From JBBRMW01 sp038239365 (GTDB taxonomy: Bacteria; Chloroflexota; Anaerolineae; Aggregatilineales; UBA2796): 24,290 nt of DNA. Each line of letters begins with the position of its first letter. The stretch's first letter is position 1. Under the pieces are notes generated by a model. That model did no database searches and was not told where the DNA came from. It worked only from the letters and a program-made list of their open reading frames with translations. This document shows, piece after piece, positions 6,732-13,300 of the stretch. A program made the position numbers and the translations under genes. The stretch is taken from contig JBBSEU010000048.1 in assembly GCA_038239365.1 (NCBI GenBank), forward strand, positions 1 to 24,290, in the 5' to 3' direction.

Positions 6732-7394
6732 ATGCGTATTGCCTATGTCGAAGATAACGTAACGAACCTGGCGCTTGTGCAGCGCATTGCACAGATGAAC
6801 AACCACACGGTTGTGTCTTACCTGGAAGGCGAAATCGCACTCAGAGAGCTTTCACATCAGAAGTTCGATCTGATCCTGATGGATGTCGAACTGGCAGGCG
6901 AAATGAATGGCCTGCAAGTGGTGCGGGCGCTGCGCGCGCGCGGCCTGACCACACCCATTGTGGCCGTGACCGCTTATGCCATGATGGGTGACCGCGAAAA
7001 ATGTCTTGAGGCGGGCTGCAACGATTATCTGCCGAAGCCGCTGCCTATTGCCGATTTTTTGATGCTGCTGGCACGCTACGATGCGCTCATGCAGACGCAC
7101 GCATCCCCCGAAGTTGTTAGCAGCCCGGCAATTGCGTCAATCCCGGCAGCGACTACCCCTACCGCGCCGCTGGTCGAGGTGCCGCGCGTCACGATTGTGG
7201 AGCCGCACGTTGATCCGGTGGCTGCTAATGCCGACTCGCTGCCTATTCACATTGATCCCCCCGATCCCGTGATCCCGCCGCCGTTGAAGCCGGGCGTTGG
7301 ACAGCCGGGCGTCCCTGTGCATACAGGTCGGACGGGACCGCTCCGTGATGCGTCGAAGACCTCACCCAAACCACCATCGAAGGAGTCGTCGTGA
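6732..7394 (+). CDS. Single-receiver response regulator with proline-rich tail
   Basis: 220 residues. A CheY-like receiver at about 1-120 has the acidic pair Glu7/Asp8, phosphoacceptor Asp51 (LILMDVEL), Thr80 and Lys102 in PKP, so it should accept phosphate. The remaining 100 residues contain no DNA-binding or enzymatic domain. They are rich in Pro, Val and Thr (around 120-190), ending in a basic tail KTSPKPPSKESS, and look disordered. The receiver resembles those of hybrid-kinase and cell-cycle phosphorelays (DivK type, VTAYAMMGDREKCLEAGC). AGGGG precedes the ATG. The stop overlaps the next start in GTGA, so translation is coupled. Output is probably by protein contact, or phosphate transfer onward to another partner. 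Confidence 0.9.
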   Translation: MRIAYVEDNVTNLALVQRIAQMNNHTVVSYLEGEIALRELSHQKFDLILMDVELAGEMNGLQVVRALRARGLTTPIVAVTAYAMMGDREKCLEAGCNDYLPKPLPIADFLMLLARYDALMQTHASPEVVSSPAIASIPAATTPTAPLVEVPRVTIVEPHVDPVAANADSLPIHIDPPDPVIPPPLKPGVGQPGVPVHTGRTGPLRDASKTSPKPPSKESS

Positions 7395-7828
7395 TCACCA
7401 TTCAAGCCGGGTATGCAGTCGTCGTGGATGACGAACCTGCTAACTGCGATTTTTTAGTGCGGCTGCTGCAACAGGCTGCTTTCAAAGTGACAGGCGCGCG
7501 GACGGGCACAGAGGCTTTGCTGGCCGCGCGTGTCGTGCCCCAACTGGCATTGGCGCTGGTTGATATGGAACTGCCCGACACGACAGGTCTGGAACTGATC
7601 AAGACACTGCGCGCCGAAAACCCGGAAGCCCTGCTCATCATGGCAACGATGCACGATGATCGAACATTGATTCACAATGCCTTCAAAGCAGGCTGCGATG
7701 TGTTCCTGGTCAAGCCACACGGCTTCATGGAACTCTACCGGCGACTCAAGGAAGTTGACTCGAATACGAACTGTCTGCGCCGCCTGATCATCGATCAGTA
7801 CGGCCCGCGTCCCTATCGCGGGACCTGA
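7391..7828 (+). CDS. Second stand-alone receiver-domain response regulator
   Basis: 145 residues with a GTG start preceded by AAGGAG. The receiver fills nearly the whole protein: Asp13/Asp14, phosphoacceptor Asp58 (LALVDMEL), Thr86 and Lys108-Pro109. A C-terminal stub of about 25 residues (NCLRRLIIDQYGPRP) has no recognisable output domain. It is the third gene of the kinase operon, overlapping the previous gene by 4 bases. With two receivers lacking outputs behind one kinase, one may act as phosphate sink or competitor for the other, as known for CheY pairs. This is inference. The gene ends 6 bp from the stop of the converging propeller gene, and no terminator stem is seen between them. Confidence 0.9.
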   Translation: MITIQAGYAVVVDDEPANCDFLVRLLQQAAFKVTGARTGTEALLAARVVPQLALALVDMELPDTTGLELIKTLRAENPEALLIMATMHDDRTLIHNAFKAGCDVFLVKPHGFMELYRRLKEVDSNTNCLRRLIIDQYGPRPYRGT

Positions 7829-7834
7829 GACAGT

Positions 7835-9220
7835 TCAGGGTATATAACGATAAACAGCATGTTCAAAGGTCTGATAGAGCAGCACGCCCCCATCGGATGT
7901 ACTGGCTAGCGGCAAATATGAGTCGTGAATTTTGGCCGTCACGGGCATTTTGAGCGCATTATTCTGCGGCCCGAACCATGTCCAGGAGCGGCCATCGTAG
8001 CGCACAACCCCGGCAGCACTGACCCCGAACCATAAATCGCCATTGCGTGCCAATGGACGCCCATAAGTGATGTACAACTTCTCCATCAGGCCATTGAAGG
8101 GTTCGCCATTCACCGGATCGAAAGTTTGCCACTGCCCATCTTTGAAACGGGCTAAAACATCGCCGCCAACCCAAATATTGCCCTCTTTGTCTGCGATCAA
8201 ACTGCCGCTTTGCTGCACGCCCGCTTGAGAGACCGGAAAATTGAGATCGCCAGGGATATAGGTTTGCCATGTGCCGCTTACAAACTGAAAGACCTGCCTA
8301 TTGGCGGCCATCCACCACACGCCGCCGCGCTGATCGATGAGTCCCGATTCGAGCATCACATCCGATCTGATCGACGTTCCGCCTGTGTTCATCCGGGCAA
8401 AGGTATAGCTCACGATCTTTTGACCGTCACAATAAGCTGTACCGTTCGTTGTGGCGAACCAAACACCCACTTTAGAATCCTCAATCAATCGAGACTCAGT
8501 GCGCGGGCGAACCTCGGCACTTTCCCAGGTATTCCACTGATCATCAAGGCAATAGTGCGCCAACGCCGACGGTACGCCCTTTTTACTGAGCGTGATCCAG
8601 AGTGAGCCATCGCGCGCCGCCAGCATTCCCTGCATAGGCAGCAGCGTTGATCCCGGTGGCGCATCAACGGTTGCCCAATTCCCTTTAGCATAATGGGCTA
8701 GCGCCGTCTCCGAAGCAACCCAAACATCACCCGTGCCGTTAACACTTGCCAACAAAGTTGTCTTATTTGCGGCGAAAGCAGCGCCCAGATCAATGGCTTG
8801 CCAGCTTGCGCCGCGATCCGTTGTTTGCCAGACCGCACTCCCTACAAGCAGCACGGACGGTTTAGTGCCCGGCAGCTCAATCATTGAGTCGCCCATCACA
8901 TTATCCGGCATGAGCGTCCATTGATCGTTATCCAGGCGACCAATGGCACCCCCCGCGAACAATGCCCATATGCTGTTATCAGAAAAGGCTTGCACATCAA
9001 CAATATTGGCGATGCTATCAATACGTCGCCAATGATCGGCAGTTCCCAATGTGATGGGTATGATCGTTGAAGCTGGCGGGTTGTTGGGTGTCCGAAGGGC
9101 GCGCAATCCGAGCAGAAGCACCGTCCCGACACTGACGCCGATCACAACAGCAATGAGTACCGCGCGCAGCGTGCGTATCAGCGAAAGTGGCGATTCCGGG
9201 TTAGGCGGCTGAGGCGGCAT
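7835..9220 (-). CDS. Membrane-anchored beta-propeller protein (Reg_prop-like repeats)
   Basis: 461 residues. A short Pro-rich cytoplasmic head is followed by one TM helix (about 18-39) that serves as an uncleaved anchor; the rest lies outside. The outer part repeats a pattern of the two-component-regulator propeller type: IWALFAGGAIGRLDNDQW, VWFATTNGTAYCDGQ, IWVGGDVLARFKDGQWQTF, LWFGVSAAGVVRYDGRSW, each a blade with W/F-x-G start and a DGxW end. Such propellers form the sensor halves of some hybrid kinases, but no kinase domain is attached here. It could be a ligand-binding partner for a nearby sensor kinase (inference from position only). It has a promoter about 60 bp upstream and GGGAGAA before the ATG. 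Confidence 0.8.
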   Translation of the reverse strand: MPPQPPNPESPLSLIRTLRAVLIAVVIGVSVGTVLLLGLRALRTPNNPPASTIIPITLGTADHWRRIDSIANIVDVQAFSDNSIWALFAGGAIGRLDNDQWTLMPDNVMGDSMIELPGTKPSVLLVGSAVWQTTDRGASWQAIDLGAAFAANKTTLLASVNGTGDVWVASETALAHYAKGNWATVDAPPGSTLLPMQGMLAARDGSLWITLSKKGVPSALAHYCLDDQWNTWESAEVRPRTESRLIEDSKVGVWFATTNGTAYCDGQKIVSYTFARMNTGGTSIRSDVMLESGLIDQRGGVWWMAANRQVFQFVSGTWQTYIPGDLNFPVSQAGVQQSGSLIADKEGNIWVGGDVLARFKDGQWQTFDPVNGEPFNGLMEKLYITYGRPLARNGDLWFGVSAAGVVRYDGRSWTWFGPQNNALKMPVTAKIHDSYLPLASTSDGGVLLYQTFEHAVYRYIP

Positions 9221-9279
9221 TTGGATAAAATTCTCCCGCTGTGGGCATCATAAAGCCTAAGCATAACTCATTTACCAAA

Positions 9280-9308
9280 ATACTAATAGAAGACTGGAGA
9301 ATCGTCAA
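9280..9308 (-). promoter_or_regulatory. Promoter of the propeller gene
   Basis: On the minus strand TTGACG (9308-9303), 17 bases, then TAGTAT (9285-9280). The -35 matches 5 of 6 positions and the -10 matches 4 of 6. It lies 60 bp before the start codon. Confidence 0.5.
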
Positions 9309-9474
9309 ATTGCACAGTCTGGTTAAGGCTTTTGGAAAAAGGATCAAGAATCCTTAACGTTTACTTTATACTCGATCCGTCGATTTTTGAGGCGATGTGG
9401 ATGCTAGGCTGGCACCGCCGAATCGTCCGAAAATAATGAACCAAAAACATACTCAACCCGAACATTTGACTGTC

Positions 9475-9503
9475 TTGTGTTTACCGCTCACGTGTGCTAA
9501 AGT
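9475..9503 (+). promoter_or_regulatory. Probable promoter of nrdR-nrdJ
   Basis: TTGTGT (9475-9480), 17 bases, then TAAAGT (9498-9503). The boxes are modest (3 and 4 of 6), but spacing and place fit: the start would fall at about 9510, directly before the first palindrome. Confidence 0.4.
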
Positions 9504-9513
9504 AACAGACATG

Positions 9514-9560
9514 CCGCCATATATGGCATGGGGTGCAAACAATGCCCCCATATATGGGGG
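9514..9560. promoter_or_regulatory. Tandem NrdR boxes
   Basis: Two 16-bp palindromic sites, CCGCCATATATGGCAT (9514-9529) and CCCCCATATATGGGGG (9545-9560, perfect palindrome), share the core CCATATATGG. They are separated by 15 bp, with centres exactly 31 bp apart. Known NrdR operators are pairs of 16-bp palindromes with an ATAT-type core spaced by about three helical turns, upstream of RNR genes. The pair lies just upstream of nrdR and nrdJ. The second palindrome is followed by TATTTTTTT, so it could also fold as a terminator hairpin in the leader. Confidence 0.75.
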
Positions 9561-9671
9561 TATTTTTTTCCAGTGGTCATGAAAATGGCGTCGCTATCGG
9601 AGTTCAATTCTAACTAAAAGCCGTATTTGGCGGTATGCCCGTCAAGTCCAAAAACCTGGGAAACAGCGCCT

Positions 9672-10244
9672 ATGAAATGCCCGTACTGCGGCGAACATGA
9701 CACCAAAGTGATCGACACGACGGAGTCGCGCGGCGGTATTCGGCGGCGGCGAGAATGTAAGGAATGTGGCAGCAGGTTCACCACACACGAGCGATCTCTT
9801 GCAGCCACACCAGTGCTGGTGAAAGGGAACGGTAATCGAGAGGAATTTGACCGCGATAAGTTGAAACGGGGTATCTGGGTGGCCTGTGCCAAACGTCCGG
9901 TGCCCGCCAGTGAGATCGAACGCCTGACGACGCGCGTCGAGACGCATTTGCAATCCCTGGGACGCTCCGAAGTGTCCAGCCGTGTGGTGGGCGATATGGT
10001 GATCGAAGGGCTAAAAGACCTGGACCCGATTGCGTACATTCGTTACGCGATTGTGTACCTGGGTCTGGAAGACCTGACCAGCGTCCGAGCCGAGATCGAT
10101 AAGCTGCTTTCAGAGCAGCAGGAAGCCATTCAACCACTACCTGTTTATGAGGAGTGTGAAACTATTTTTACAGAACCGGACTCGCCCTCTGATGATCCGG
10201 TTGCGGAGTCTACTCAATCGTGTTCTGCTGAACCGTTGCGATAA
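9672..10244 (+). CDS. nrdR: Transcriptional repressor NrdR
   Basis: 190 residues from MKCPYCGEHDTKVIDT. The zinc ribbon has Cys3, Cys6, Cys29 and Cys32 (CPYC...CKEC) with the basic stretch GGIRRRREC typical of NrdR. An ATP-cone follows at about 48-140 (VLVKGNGNREEFDRDKLKRG onward), which senses ATP/dATP. The family represses ribonucleotide reductase genes when dATP is high. The usual length is about 150, and the last 40 residues here, acidic and Ser/Pro-rich, are an unconserved tail. The start at 9672 gives the canonical N-terminus; a TTG at 9627 is rejected. Upstream are two predicted NrdR boxes, implying autoregulation, and nrdJ begins 146 bp downstream on the same strand. Confidence 0.96.
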   Translation: MKCPYCGEHDTKVIDTTESRGGIRRRRECKECGSRFTTHERSLAATPVLVKGNGNREEFDRDKLKRGIWVACAKRPVPASEIERLTTRVETHLQSLGRSEVSSRVVGDMVIEGLKDLDPIAYIRYAIVYLGLEDLTSVRAEIDKLLSEQQEAIQPLPVYEECETIFTEPDSPSDDPVAESTQSCSAEPLR

Positions 10245-10390
10245 CGACAGGCAGAATCATCCAGCGTAACGTTCAGCGGCGGCCACCCCCGGCAACTGTT
10301 GAACTAAAAGTCAACACTGGCGATGCGCTCTCTAACGGGATCGCTGCCTAAATTTTTCGCTTAACACGCATATCCAGACCAGGAGGAACC
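10245..10390 (+). promoter_or_regulatory. nrdR-nrdJ spacer with weak hairpins
   Basis: The 146-bp gap contains GTTGA-N8-TCAAC and a GCGAT-N15-ATCGC stem followed by TAAATTTTT, which might attenuate. AGGAGG at about 10381-10386 is the ribosome site of nrdJ. I see no B12 box or other cobalamin-riboswitch core, although the enzyme needs B12. Confidence 0.35.
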
Positions 10391-13300
10391 GTGGAAATTA
10401 CCAGGGATAGTTCAAGCACGCTTGTTTCCGGCCCGCTGCCGACACCCCCCGTCCCCGCTGATTTGCGGCAGCGTCCGATTCGCCTGACTGAAAACGCGCG
10501 CACGGTTTTGCAAAAACGTTACCTGCGACGCGGCGAAGATGGCAAACCCGCTGAAGACGAACACGAGATGTTTTGGCGTGTCGCCTATAACGTGGCGCTG
10601 GCCGAAGAAAAACACAATGGCGACGTGCTGGGCAATGCCCGTAAATTCTATGATATGCTGACTAATTTGCAGTTTTTCCCGAACAGCCCCACCTTTACCG
10701 GGGCAGGTACGCCGCTTGGTCAGCTTGCCGCCTGTTTCACCGCCGACATGCGAATCACCACAAGTGAAGGCCTCAAGCGCATCGCAGACTTAGCCGTTGA
10801 TGATTTGGTATTGACTCATCAAGGTCATTATAAGCCTGTCACGGAAGTGTACCAACGCGAATACAAGGGTACGCTGCTGAAAATCAAGATGAAGCAGACT
10901 GGTACGGGTCTGGAAGTCACGCCGGAACACCCTGTTTTGACAACACGGGGATGGGTCAAAGCTGGCGAATTGAAAGTGGGTGATCTGGTTGCGGCTGGCA
11001 TACCGCACGATAACTGGTCAGTCGCGGCGTTCGATCTAACCGCGCTAACGTATTCAGTTAAGCTTGAAGTCCAGGAAACGGTTGATGCAGTTTGTGTGCG
11101 TCGTCCTAGTACTTATCAAAACTCTGGACGGCAAGCCGTTTGGTCACGGCGATTCTTAGAAGTGACGCCCGATTTGGGACGCTTGTGTGGCTATTATCTT
11201 TCAGAAGGTACACTCGGACCGGATGAGCGATATATCCGCTTTACCGTGTCGAAAGATGAGACACTCTATCACGAAGACATTACAGCATTATTGCAAAAGC
11301 TGTTCAATGTCGAGCCAACGATTCATCAATCCAATTTTGGTAATTGGGTTCAGATGGATGTCTACAACCGTGTGGTGGCAACATGGTTCAGAGAGAACTT
11401 TGGCGCGCACTCCTACGGCAAACGCATTCCCGCCTGGATGCAGTTCGCAGATCCGCAAATTCAAGAACAGTTGCTAATTGGTGTGTTGCGCGGCGATGGC
11501 TTGTTTTACGAAGCCGAACACAATGCTGGAAATGGCCGTATTCGCAACTTCCGTACTATACGCCTCACACTCAGCAACCCAAGTCTTATTCAGCAATTTT
11601 GGCAGATTTGCTTACGCCTGGGTTATGACGCTTCGATTCGCCCATGCGATACAACCTACGTGACGCCGAACGCCCGTGAAACTGCATCATTGAATATTCC
11701 GCCAACTCAAGGGCGCGAACTTGCTTTCAAGACCTTTGGACGATGGTTTTCTGAAGCCGACAAGCGATACCTGAAACGGCCCTTAACTCGGACTGAAAAT
11801 CACGTCTATTTTCCTATCAAAAGTATCGAAGCCGAGGAGTTCTCAGGCACAGTATACAACTGTGAAGTTCAGGATGATCATACCTACGTAACGGAAGGTA
11901 TGGTTGTCCACAATTGTTTCGTCCTCCGCATCGACGATGACATGGGGCGTTCTGAATCGGGCATTTTCCAGACACTTCGGGATGCCGCCTTGATTCAGCA
12001 GACGGGCGGCGGTAATGGTTTTGCCTTTTCCAATCTGCGTCCGAAAGGGTCAATTGTTAAGAGCAGCAATGGTCAGGCAACGGGGCCGGTTGGATTCCTG
12101 CGCGTGTACGATCAAGCCTTTGGGGAGATCGCGCAAGGCGGTTGCCTGACACCCGATACACTGGTCTTTACGGAAAAAGGATTGCTGCGCCTGGATGAGA
12201 TCGTCACCCATGCCGAACCGGGTTGGCGCTCCCACGATTTGAGCGTGCCGACTGATGACGGTATACGTCAATCGACTCAAGCCTATAACAATGGTGTTGT
12301 GCCTGTGCTGCGCGTGATTACGGACGCGGGTATCGAATTGACGGGTACACCGAATCATAAACTTAAAGTGATGACAGCAGACGGGGCGGTTTGGCGTCGC
12401 TTTGATGAATTGCAACCAGGCGATGCGCTCATGGTCAAACTCGGCCAGCACATGGGGCAGGTGCAAAGCCTGCTTCAACCCGTGCGTCAGCACGGCCATC
12501 AGGTTATGCCCGAATTCCCGTCGCTTTTGAATGAAGAATTCGCTTTTTTCCTGGGCTGCATGGCAGGCGATGGTTTTGTCGCGGCGGGTGATGATGATCA
12601 TCGTGTCGGTATTTCCGTCGCACATGATAGCTACCTGATCGATGAAATGCCCGCACTGATGCAGCGGTTATTTGGCGCGCACATTACTGTCCACTGCCAG
12701 CAAAAAGATAACGATGCGTCTGTTACCTATGTGATGGACAACCGCGCGATCAAGGATTTTCTGATCCTGAACAATCTGACGAAGGCGCGCAGCACCAACG
12801 CGCACATTCCGCGCCCGATTCGGCAGAGTTCGCCACAGGTTGTCGGCGCATTTCTGAGCGGTCTGTTTGAAGCGGACGGAACGCTCTCACATGGATATCC
12901 GGCGCTGATCAGCAGTTCGGAAGCATTGATCCGTGAAGTGGCGACAATGCTCATTGGGTTGGGTTGCCCAGTACGTATTCATCAACAACTGATGGGTGAG
13001 GGTCACTACGGCCAAGCGCCGATGTGGTTTGTTCGGGTCAACTCGTATATTGGCTTGCAGGCATGGCGCAAGAACATCGGCTGCGACTCGCGCTCCCGTT
13101 TCAACGCCTGCTATACCTACGAACCCGACTTGGCGCGTGAATCCAGTTATACACTGCCCCACGCCAGCTATTGGGTTGAACCCGTTTTGGCGGCAACCGC
13201 ATTGCCACAAATTGACACCAAAGGGCGCGGAACAGGCCGTAATCTGCGTGCAAGCGATCCGAAACTACGTAAACAACTGCTGCGTTATACACGCGGAGAT

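Larger units (their letters stand above)
9221..9671. other. 450-bp divergent intergenic region between propeller gene and nrdR
   Basis: No convincing gene is seen here. It holds the minus-strand propeller promoter, a small hairpin AAGGAT-CAAGA-ATCCTT near 9340, the nrdR promoter and two ATATAT-centred palindromes. The in-frame TTG at 9627 would extend NrdR by 15 residues, but the extension does not fit the family. Confidence 0.6.

Noticed and set aside
9545..9568. Simple intrinsic terminator before nrdR
   Set aside because: The palindrome plus T-run fits one, but there is no upstream gene on this strand to end, and the twin palindrome 31 bp away fits NrdR boxes better. Kept only as a secondary possibility.
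10245..10390. Possible cobalamin riboswitch before nrdJ
   Set aside because: The enzyme needs B12, but no B12 box or multi-stem core can be recognised in the short spacer, and the gene has predicted NrdR control instead.
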